Made by a program: the position numbers and the translations under genes
Shown: positions 1 to 5,980 of the stretch, one piece after another
How the letters are laid out: each line of letters opens with the position of its first letter
Position numbering within the stretch: the first letter of the stretch is position 1
Notes under the pieces: model-generated
What the model was told of the DNA's origin: nothing
What the model saw: only the letters and a program-made list of their open reading frames with translations
The model's database searches: none
NCBI GenBank assembly: GCA_021786915.1
Contig: JAJYMP010000104.1
Coordinates: 1 to 10,622, forward strand
Direction of reading: 5' to 3'
Length of the DNA: 10,622 nt
DNA from: Chloroflexota bacterium
GTDB taxonomy: Bacteria; Chloroflexota; Limnocylindria; Limnocylindrales; CSP1-4

Positions 1-152
1 ACCTTGACGGGGAGTGGCCCCACGCGGACGCCGACCCCCGCCCGCGCGCTGCTGGACACCGAGATCGGGCACGAGACGAGGCACGGCTCCCCGTCCAGCG
101 TGCCCTGGAAGAGCTCGCCGCAGGTGCCCGGGACCGACGCGGTCGTGATCAC
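1..152 (-). CDS. pduX: L-threonine kinase, PduX-type GHMP kinase, N-terminal part (partial at window edge)
   Basis: A 50-codon open frame starts with GTG at 152, overlapping the cbiA stop as GTGA, and runs off the window end. The translation contains TASVPGTCGELFQGTLDG followed by a Ser-Cys-Pro-Ile segment (residues 27-30). The pattern P-G-T-C-G-E-L-x-Q-G is the N-terminal signature of PduX-like L-threonine kinases, which make L-threonine O-3-phosphate. CobD decarboxylates that product to the aminopropanol phosphate linker of B12. The position directly after cbiA in a B12 operon supports this role. The ATP-binding glycine/serine loop of GHMP kinases would lie further along, outside the window. 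Another GHMP kinase is possible, but the signature and neighbours make this assignment the best one. Confidence 0.8.
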   Translation of the reverse strand, partial: MITTASVPGTCGELFQGTLDGEPCLVSCPISVSSSARAGVGVRVGPLPVK

Positions 153-1579
153 GCCACCGGCTCCAGGGACGCGGCCCAGGCTCGGCAGGCGCCGACGAAG
201 CGCTCCGCAAGGCCCCCGCCCTGGTCGAAGTGGAGGTGCACGTACGAGGCGAGCAGGGCGCCCGAGGCGAAGCCTTCCGCGACGGGCGCGTCCGAGCAGC
301 CGGGGCGGGCGCAGCGGTAGGCCGCCGGAGTACCGGCCGGACGGTGCCACGTCGAGAAGTGGAACTCGTGGCCCCGCAGGCGATCGCCCGCGCGTGCCAG
401 CGGGCCGTCGGCCAGCGCCTCGACCTCGCGGTAGCCGAGGGTCACCCGCTCGGCCATCGCGCACCGTCCCGGGAGCATGCCCGCGAAGTCGTGGCTGCCC
501 GCCGGGCCGTCCAGCCCCCCGGTCAGCAGCATTAGGCCTCCGCACTCCGCGTAGATCGGCATGCGCGTCCTCCCGGCCCGGCGGATGGACGCGAGCATGT
601 CCGCGTTCGCGGCGAGGCGCGCCGCGTGGAGCTCTGGGTACCCCCCGCCGAGGTAGAGCCCGGCGGCGCCGTCGGGGAGGCGGTCGTCGCGGAGCGGGCT
701 GAAGGGCGTGATCTCGGCGCCCGCCCGGCGCAGGGCGTCGAGGTTGTCCGCGTAGTAGAAGGAGAACGCCTCGTCGCGCGCCACGGCGATGCGAACGCGC
801 GCCGGACCAGGCGTGCCAGCCGTGTCCTCGTACGCCATCGTGGCTGAGATCGGGGCCGGCAGGGCGGACGCCCGAGCGCCGGCGGCGATCGCGAACACCG
901 CCGAGAGGTCGACGTGACGCTCAACCGCGCTCCGCGCCCCGGTCGCCAGGTCGTGCGCCGCGTCGGGCTGCTCGTCAGCGGTGACGAGCCCGAGGTACCG
1001 CTCCGCGACGGCGAGGTCCGGCGTCCTGGGCACCATGCCGAGCACCGGGATCCCGAGGGGCGACAGGGCGTCACGCAGGAGCCTCGCGTGACGCTCGCTG
1101 CCCACGCGGTTGCCGATGACGCCGGCAATGCGGATCCCCGGCACGAGGGTGTCGAAGCCGTGGACGATGGCCGCCACGCTGCCCGCCATTCGCGCCGCGT
1201 CGACGACCAGCACGATCGGCGCCCCCAGCAGGTCCGCGACCTCGGCCGTGGTGCCGTCCAGCGGCCCGCCGCCCGCGCCGTCGAACAGGCCCATGACGCC
1301 CTCGACCACCGCGATGTCGGCGTCCGCGGTGGCTCGCAGGAAGGCGCGGACGACCGCTTCGCGGCCGGTCATCCAGGTGTCGAGGTTGCGTGATGGCCGG
1401 CCGGTCGCGACCGCGTGGTACATGGGGTCGATGTAGTCGGGCCCGACCTTGAACGCCTGGACGGTCATCCGTGCGGCGAGCGCGGCCATCAGGCCGGTCG
1501 CGATCACGCTCTTGCCGCTGCCGCTCGCCGGGGCGGCGACGATGAGCCGGGGGACCGGGCCCCAAGCCGGGCCGGTCAC
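149..1579 (-). CDS. cbiA: Cobyrinate a,c-diamide synthase CbiA
   Basis: This 476-residue ATP- and glutamine-dependent amidotransferase converts the a and c acetate side chains of cobyrinic acid to amides. The N-terminal synthetase domain has a P-loop-like nucleotide site APASGSGKSVIATGL (16-30), KVGPDYIDP (44-52), NLDTWM (65-70) and VVEGVMGLFDG (91-101). The C-terminal class I glutaminase-like domain has LYLGGGYPELHA (308-319), AECGGLM with nucleophile Cys346, LGYREVEA (381-388), GHEFHFS (403-409) and the probable active-site His448 in SYVHLHF. All key residues are present. The start is GTG at 1579, overlapping the cbiL stop (GTGA), with GAGGGGG 5 bases upstream; an earlier in-frame methionine would run 307 residues into cbiL and cbiET. 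The aerobic homologue CobB acts on hydrogenobyrinic acid; CbiA is preferred because cobalt is inserted early here. The c,a-amidated product goes on to adenosylation. Confidence 0.94.
   Translation of the reverse strand: MTGPAWGPVPRLIVAAPASGSGKSVIATGLMAALAARMTVQAFKVGPDYIDPMYHAVATGRPSRNLDTWMTGREAVVRAFLRATADADIAVVEGVMGLFDGAGGGPLDGTTAEVADLLGAPIVLVVDAARMAGSVAAIVHGFDTLVPGIRIAGVIGNRVGSERHARLLRDALSPLGIPVLGMVPRTPDLAVAERYLGLVTADEQPDAAHDLATGARSAVERHVDLSAVFAIAAGARASALPAPISATMAYEDTAGTPGPARVRIAVARDEAFSFYYADNLDALRRAGAEITPFSPLRDDRLPDGAAGLYLGGGYPELHAARLAANADMLASIRRAGRTRMPIYAECGGLMLLTGGLDGPAGSHDFAGMLPGRCAMAERVTLGYREVEALADGPLARAGDRLRGHEFHFSTWHRPAGTPAAYRCARPGCSDAPVAEGFASGALLASYVHLHFDQGGGLAERFVGACRAWAASLEPVA
153..164 (-). 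promoter_or_regulatory. Ribosome binding site of the threonine kinase gene
   Basis: GGAG at 164-161, inside the last codons of cbiA, lies 8 bases before the GTG at 152. It supports that GTG as the start of the edge-truncated downstream gene. Confidence 0.5.
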
Positions 1580-2283
1580 CGAGACCCCCTCGCGATGACC
1601 AGCGACAGGTACGGCACGGGCTCGCCGGCCCAGTCGGCGAGCGTGGTGCAGGACGCCCCGTCCTGGGTGGCTCGCTCGACGAGGACCGCCTCGCCGAGCG
1701 AGCCGATGTCGCGAAGCGCCTCGACGAGACGGGCGACGTGCCGGTGCACCTTGTAGATCACCAGGGTGTCGACCCGCCCCAGCCACGCCGGGAGGTCGTC
1801 GAGCACGTCGGCGGCGGTCGCCACCAGCAGCCGCTCGTCCTCGATCACGAGCGGCAGGACCGCCTCGGCGGCCGCGGCCGTGAGCGACGAGACGCCGGGG
1901 CACACGCGGACCGGCACGCCGGAGGGCATCTGCGCGAGGAGATGCTGGAAGCTGCTGTAGAGCAGCGGATCGCCCTCGGTCACGAACACGACGTCGTCGC
2001 CGGTGCGCAGGCGGTCGAGGACCAACCGCGCGGCTTCCCGGCGGGCGTGCAGCCGCACGTCGCGCGCGGGCGACATCGGGAAGTGGAGCGGCAGCTCGAC
2101 CGCGCCCTCCGGGATCAGCTCGGCGACGATCCCGCGCGCGAGGCTCCGGCCGCCCTCGTCCACGACGTAGGCGACGACGCCCGCGCCTGACACGATCCTC
2201 GTCGCCCGCCGCGTCACCAGCTCGGGGTCCCCCGGGCCGACGCCGACGCCGTGCAGCGTCCCCGTGCGCGGCTCGGGGGTCAT
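1576..2283 (-). CDS. cbiL: Cobalt-factor II C20-methyltransferase CbiL
   Basis: This 235-residue tetrapyrrole methylase transfers a methyl group from SAM to C20 of cobalt-factor II, the first ring methylation after cobalt insertion. It shows GVGVGPGDPELVTRRA (12-27), VVAYVVDEGGRSLAR (36-50, the region that is usually a P-x-x-x-x-G-x-S-A-R type in CbiL/CobI), VTEGDPLLYSSF (101-112), VCPGVSSLTAAAA (127-139) and VIYKVHRHVARL (175-186). The order of motifs and the FVTEGDPLLYSSF form separate it from CbiF and CbiH. The start ATG at 2283 overlaps the cbiET stop (ATGA) and has GGGAGG 6 bases upstream. Its stop overlaps the GTG of cbiA. The protein is slightly short but complete. CobI is the aerobic equivalent; context favours CbiL. 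Confidence 0.92.
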   Translation of the reverse strand: MTPEPRTGTLHGVGVGPGDPELVTRRATRIVSGAGVVAYVVDEGGRSLARGIVAELIPEGAVELPLHFPMSPARDVRLHARREAARLVLDRLRTGDDVVFVTEGDPLLYSSFQHLLAQMPSGVPVRVCPGVSSLTAAAAEAVLPLVIEDERLLVATAADVLDDLPAWLGRVDTLVIYKVHRHVARLVEALRDIGSLGEAVLVERATQDGASCTTLADWAGEPVPYLSLVIARGSR

Positions 2284-3512
2284 GCGTGGCCTCCCGGCCC
2301 CGGCACGACGCCGGCGACGATGAACACGGGATTCGCCGGGACGAGCCGCGTGCCGTCGCCGATCGGCGCACCGGCGGCGAGCTGGATCTGGACCAGCTCG
2401 GGCTCCCAGCCCGCCGACCGCAGCCAGGCATGCGCCCGCACGACGTGCTCCAGCACGGCGAACGTCGCCACGACTCGGCAGCCAGCCGAGGCGCGGGCAC
2501 CCACCGCCTCCAGAACCGGCTCGATCCGTCCGCCGGTGCCGCCGATGAACACAGCGTCCGGTGCCGGCAGGCCCGCCAGCGCCTCGGGCGCCGCGCCGTC
2601 GACGAGCTCCACGTTGGGGATGCCGAAGCGCTCGAGGTTGACCCTGATGTCGTTGAGGCGTTCCGCCTCGCGCTCCACGGCGAAGACCCGGCCGCGCCAC
2701 GCCAGCTCGGCCATCTCGATGCTCACCGAGCCGGACCCGGCACCGACGTCCCACGCCGCGTCGCCCTCGGTGATGGCCAGGCGGTCGAGCACCAGCCGCC
2801 GGACGTCCCGCTTGGTGATCAGCGCCGCGCGGTGCGCGTACGCGTCGTCCGGCCGCGACGAGGCCGCGGCGGCGGGGCGCCAAGCCGGACCCTGGTCGAG
2901 CAGCAGCACATTCAGCGGCGCGGCGGACTGCCCGGGCAGGGCCGAGAGGACAGTGTCCACCACCCGCTGTCCGGGGCCGCCGATGTCCTCGACCACGACG
3001 GCACGACCGTCGACGGCGCCCGCGGCGAGCAGCGCGGCGGCGATGCGGCCGGGCGGGCTGGCGGGATCGGTCAGGATGCCGAGGCGCCGGTGGCGGCGCG
3101 CCAGCCCGACCAGGTCCGCCAGCGGGCGGGCATGGACGCTCGCCAGGGCGGCCCCGTCCCAGGGCATCCGCGCCAGCGCGAAGGCCGCCTGCAGCGAGGT
3201 CACGGCGGGGAGGAGCTCGACCTCGTCGGCGGGCAGGAGCTCGAGGATCGTGGCGCCCACGCCGTAGAAGAGCGGGTCGCCCGACGCCAGGACGACGATC
3301 CGCTCGTCGCCCCTGGCCGTGAGCGTGCGCAGGGCGTCGCGCAGGCCGTGCGCCGGCAGCGGGACGCGCACCGCCGCGGTTGCCGGGAGGTCCCGGAGCA
3401 GGCGCTCGGCGCCCCAGATGCGGTCGGCTCGGGCCAGCCTCGCCCGCGCCTCCGGCCCGAGGCCCGGAAGGCCCTCGGGCCCGATGCCGATGACGCTCAC
3501 GACCGGCCTCAC
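2280..3512 (-). CDS. cbiET: Bifunctional cobalt-precorrin-7 C5-methyltransferase / cobalt-precorrin-6B C15-methyltransferase (decarboxylating), CbiE-CbiT fusion
   Basis: This 410-residue protein has two methyltransferase domains, as in CobL. Residues 1 to about 205 are CbiE (C5 methylation): VSVIGIGPEGL (5-15), GAERLL (34-39), VLASGDPLFYGVGATIL (74-90) and VTSLQAAFALARMPWD (104-119). Residues from about 224 to 402 are CbiT, a Rossmann-fold enzyme that methylates C15 and decarboxylates the C12 acetate: ALITKRDVRRLVLDRL (230-245), SAM motif WDVGAGSGSVSIEMA (254-268), VFAVERE (276-282), FIGGTGG (322-328) and a NPVFIV ending (394-399). The fused arrangement is common. The start is a GTG at 3512, overlapping the cbiD stop as GTGA, with GGGGGAG 5 bases upstream. 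In a cobalt-early pathway its substrate comes from a CbiJ reductase, which is not seen in this window. Confidence 0.93.
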   Translation of the reverse strand: MRPVVSVIGIGPEGLPGLGPEARARLARADRIWGAERLLRDLPATAAVRVPLPAHGLRDALRTLTARGDERIVVLASGDPLFYGVGATILELLPADEVELLPAVTSLQAAFALARMPWDGAALASVHARPLADLVGLARRHRRLGILTDPASPPGRIAAALLAAGAVDGRAVVVEDIGGPGQRVVDTVLSALPGQSAAPLNVLLLDQGPAWRPAAAASSRPDDAYAHRAALITKRDVRRLVLDRLAITEGDAAWDVGAGSGSVSIEMAELAWRGRVFAVEREAERLNDIRVNLERFGIPNVELVDGAAPEALAGLPAPDAVFIGGTGGRIEPVLEAVGARASAGCRVVATFAVLEHVVRAHAWLRSAGWEPELVQIQLAAGAPIGDGTRLVPANPVFIVAGVVPGPGGHA

Positions 3513-4606
3513 CGCGACTCCCCCGCGGGGTCGACCGGCGCCGGCGCCCCGCCCTCGCCGAGGAGCGCCCCGTCGAGCGAGAACAGCAGGACCCGGGCCG
3601 GTACGCCGGACGCCGCCGCCGCCGCCGTGGCCGCCAGCCCGGCGAGCGCGGGCTCGATCGCAAGGCCCTCGGCACGAAGCCAGCCCTGGACCTGGTGCGC
3701 GGTCCGCGCCGTCCGGATCCGGCGGCAAAGAGGTTCCGGGGCGCCCTCGCGGGCGGCAACGGCGGCGAGGTGCTCGAAGTCGATCTCGCCGTCGTTCACG
3801 TGCGTCTGGAACCGGCCCTGGGCGAGCTTGCTGAGCTTGCCGATCATGCCCCCGATGGCGACGCGCTCGATGCCCAGCGGCCGGACGTGCCCCAGCGGGA
3901 ACCCGAGCTCGTCGCCGACATCCACCACGCCGAGACTGCTCTCCGGCTCCCCGAGCTCCCGCCGGAGGTACTCGGCGCTCCGCTTGCCGGTCGCGATGCC
4001 GATCGAGCGGTGGCCGGCCAGGCGCGCGACCCGGAGCTCGTAGAAGGTGCTCGCGCGGAACGCCGGGGCGGAGTACGGCCGCACGAGGCCGTCGGTGCCC
4101 AGGATGGAGATCCCCCCGATGATGCCTAGGCGTGCGTTCATCGTCCGGGCAGCGGCCTGCTCACCGTCCGGGACGCGGATCTCGACCCGCCAGCCGTCGC
4201 CAGCGTCCGGCCCCAGGTCGCGCAGTGTCGCCTCGGCGACCCGCCGGATGAGGCGTCGCGGGCCGGGGTTGATCGCCGCCTCGCCGACCGCGCAGGGCAG
4301 GCCCGGCAGCGTCACGACACCGACGCCGTGCCCGCCCTCGATCGAGAGATCCCCGCCGCCGCGGCGGCTGACGAGGGCCTGGATCTCGAGGCCCGCGGTG
4401 ACGTCGGGGTCGTCGCTGGCCTCCTTGATGACGCCGCACAGCACGCCCTCGCCGAGGCGCTCTCGGCGGACCACTGGAAATCGGGCGCCGCGGACGGTGG
4501 GGAGATCGATGACGACGGCATCGCTCTCGTCGCCGGCCACGATCGACCGCATGCCGGCGGCCATCGCGGCAGCGGCGCAGGCGCTCGTGGCGAAGCCGCT
4601 ACGCAC
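3509..4606 (-). CDS. cbiD: Cobalt-precorrin-5B C1-methyltransferase CbiD
   Basis: This 365-residue enzyme methylates C1 of cobalt-precorrin-5B to give cobalt-precorrin-6A. CbiD is unrelated to the usual tetrapyrrole methylases and marks the anaerobic pathway. Motifs seen are RSGFATSACAAAA (2-14, usually R-T-G-F/Y-T-T-G-T-C-A-A-A), GVIKEASDDPDVT (58-70), GGHGVGVVTLPGL (91-103), GEAAINPGPR (108-117), ARLGIIGGISILGTDG (158-173), SIGIATGKRS (201-210) and IGKLSKLAQG (255-264). The N-terminal motif has Ser-Ala where Gly-Thr is common (FATSAC for FTTGTC), a mild divergence. The GTG start at 4606 leaves only one residue before the first conserved segment, but no earlier start fits. The length matches the family (about 360-380). 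It overlaps cbiC by 8 bases and cbiET by 4 (GTGA). The C-terminal 40 residues are alanine-rich and poorly conserved. Confidence 0.93.
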   Translation of the reverse strand: MRSGFATSACAAAAMAAGMRSIVAGDESDAVVIDLPTVRGARFPVVRRERLGEGVLCGVIKEASDDPDVTAGLEIQALVSRRGGGDLSIEGGHGVGVVTLPGLPCAVGEAAINPGPRRLIRRVAEATLRDLGPDAGDGWRVEIRVPDGEQAAARTMNARLGIIGGISILGTDGLVRPYSAPAFRASTFYELRVARLAGHRSIGIATGKRSAEYLRRELGEPESSLGVVDVGDELGFPLGHVRPLGIERVAIGGMIGKLSKLAQGRFQTHVNDGEIDFEHLAAVAAREGAPEPLCRRIRTARTAHQVQGWLRAEGLAIEPALAGLAATAAAAASGVPARVLLFSLDGALLGEGGAPAPVDPAGESR

Positions 4607-5219
4607 CCGTCGACTCCGTGGCGAGCCGGAGGAGCGCGTTGACGATCGCCGCCGCGACCGTGGACCCGCCCTTCCGACCGAGGCACGTGATCCACGCGAG
4701 GTCCGTGGCCGCCAGAGCGTCCTTCGACTCGGCCGCGTCGACGAAGCCCACGGGCACGCCGACCACGACCGCCGGTCGCACCCCATTGGCCGCCAGCCGC
4801 AGCACCTCGCGCAGCGCCGTCGGCGCGTTTCCAATAGCGACCACCGACCCGTCTAGGTCGGGCGCGAGGCGGCGGATCGCTGCAGAGGACCGAGTAATGC
4901 CGTCAGCACGGGCAAGAGCCGCGGTCTCGGGCTCGTGCACCCCGCAGACCACGCGGCTGCCGAGCGTGGCCAGGTGGCGCCGGCTCATGCCCGAGGCGGA
5001 CATCGTCACGTCGGTGACGACCGGGTGCCCCGCCCGGAGCGCCGCCACGGCGTCCTCGATCGCCGTCGGACTGAAGACGAGGTGCTGGGCGAAGTCGAAA
5101 TCGGCCGTCGCGTGGATGACGCGCTGCACGATCGGCAGGCGGGGCCCGCTCGGGGCGTCCGCGCCCAGCTCCCCGAGGATGATGCGGAAGCTCTCGCCCT
5201 CGATCTCGTCGGGTCTCAT
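4599..5219 (-). CDS. cbiC: Cobalt-precorrin-8 methylmutase CbiC
   Basis: This 206-residue cytosolic enzyme moves the methyl group from C11 to C12, converting cobalt-precorrin-8 to cobyrinic acid. Visible family motifs are RVIHATADFDFA (33-44) with the catalytic histidine (His36, matching His43 of CobH), TDVTMSASGMSR (69-80), IGNAPTAL (129-136), GVPVGFVDAAESK (154-166) and GRKGGSTVAAA (181-191). The length is normal for the family. The start at 5219 is chosen from the ATGA overlap with cbiH and a GAGGGGA ribosome site 7 bases upstream; an earlier in-frame methionine in cbiH would add 77 unrelated residues. The stop is TAG, unlike the TGA used by the other ten complete or 3'-containing genes here, and it lies inside the start of cbiD. 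The protein is homologous to aerobic CobH; context favours CbiC. Confidence 0.94.
   Translation of the reverse strand: MRPDEIEGESFRIILGELGADAPSGPRLPIVQRVIHATADFDFAQHLVFSPTAIEDAVAALRAGHPVVTDVTMSASGMSRRHLATLGSRVVCGVHEPETAALARADGITRSSAAIRRLAPDLDGSVVAIGNAPTALREVLRLAANGVRPAVVVGVPVGFVDAAESKDALAATDLAWITCLGRKGGSTVAAAIVNALLRLATESTGA
4604..4617 (-). promoter_or_regulatory. Ribosome binding site and GTG start of cbiD within the cbiC end
   Basis: GGAG at 4617-4614 lies 7 bases before a GTG at 4606-4604. No other ATG or GTG occurs in the few codons before the first conserved CbiD residues, so this site decides the cbiD start. The resulting overlap GTGCGTAG holds the cbiC stop. Confidence 0.6.
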
Positions 5220-5980
5220 GCCGCGCTCCCCTCGAGGTCGTACTTGCGCTCGTAGCCGCGCGCGGTCACGAGTCGCCCGTCGAGCACGCGGGTGTGCGGC
5301 CCGCCGACCACCACGATCGCGTCCATGCCGACCTCCACGGACGCCAACTCGCCGAGGGTCACCAGCTGGACCTGCTGCCCGTCGCGGTACGCGGCGCGCA
5401 CGACGCCGCACGGCGTCTCGGGATCGCGGTGGCGGAGGATGGCCTCGCACGCCAGCCGGTACGGCTCGGTCCGCGTCCGGCTGCGCGGGTTGTAGAGGCA
5501 GAGCACGAACCCGGCCCTGGCGGCGAGCTCGACGCGCTCGAGGATGGCGCCCAGCGGCGTGAGCTGGTCGCTCAGGCTCACGGAGGCGAAGTCGCTCATC
5601 AGCGGGGCGCCCAGCAGGGCGGCCGCCGCGGTGAGCGCCGTGATCCCCGGCAGGACGGTGACCGGCACCGCCGGGACCGCGTCGGCCGCCAGCACCTCGA
5701 ACAGCAGGCCCGCCATGCCGTACACGCCCGCGTCGCCCCCCGAGACCAGGGCCACCCGGTGGCCCTCGCGGGCCAGCGCGATCGCCCGCCGCGCCCGCGC
5801 CACCTCGCCGCGCATGCCGCTGCGCTCGCGCTCGACGCCCGGCGCAACGTCGCCGAGCTGCGCGATGTAGGTCTTATAGCCGAGGATCACATCGGCGCCC
5901 TCGAGCGCCCGCCGGGCCGCCGGCGCGAGCCAGTCGGGGCTGCCCGGGCCGATCCCAACGACGTCGATGGCCCCACTCAT
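5216..5980 (-). CDS. cbiH: Cobalt-factor III C17-methyltransferase (ring contraction) CbiH
   Basis: This 254-residue SAM-dependent methyltransferase adds the C17 methyl group and contracts the macrocycle, giving cobalt-precorrin-4. The family motifs are in order: VVGIGPGSPDWLAP (7-20), ADVILGYKTYI (29-39), VSGGDAGVYGMAGL (79-92), VLPGITALTAAAALLGAPL (109-127), DFASVSLSDQLTP (130-142) and the CbiH/CobJ-specific LYNPRSRTR (162-170). The end VTARGYERKY (238-247) is also typical. It is a single-domain form; in some organisms this enzyme is fused to CbiG, whereas here CbiG is fused to CbiF instead. The start at 5980 is set by the strong ribosome site and the ATGA overlap with the preceding stop. 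Its own stop overlaps the cbiC ATG by 4 bases. The aerobic homologue CobJ is similar, but the surrounding CbiD, CbiG and CbiK make the anaerobic assignment preferable. Confidence 0.93.
   Translation of the reverse strand: MSGAIDVVGIGPGSPDWLAPAARRALEGADVILGYKTYIAQLGDVAPGVERERSGMRGEVARARRAIALAREGHRVALVSGGDAGVYGMAGLLFEVLAADAVPAVPVTVLPGITALTAAAALLGAPLMSDFASVSLSDQLTPLGAILERVELAARAGFVLCLYNPRSRTRTEPYRLACEAILRHRDPETPCGVVRAAYRDGQQVQLVTLGELASVEVGMDAIVVVGGPHTRVLDGRLVTARGYERKYDLEGSAA

Noticed and set aside
149..2500. A 783-residue minus-strand frame suggesting a longer CbiA with an extra N-terminal domain
   Set aside because: The first 307 residues are an out-of-frame translation of cbiL and cbiET. CbiA starts at the GTG at 1579.
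3600..3640. GCC/CGC repeat-like run near the end of cbiD
   Set aside because: It simply encodes a run of alanines in the variable C-terminal tail; it is too short and imperfect to call a functional repeat.
1576..3759. A 727-residue minus-strand frame that appears to extend CbiL upstream
   Set aside because: Residues before the ATG at 2283 are an out-of-frame reading of cbiET. The real CbiL starts at 2283, with a ribosome site and the family N-terminal motif soon after.
2286..4043. A 585-codon open frame on the plus strand, opposite cbiET and cbiD
   Set aside because: It is an antisense shadow rich in Arg, Gly and Asp, with no recognisable domain and no ribosome site.
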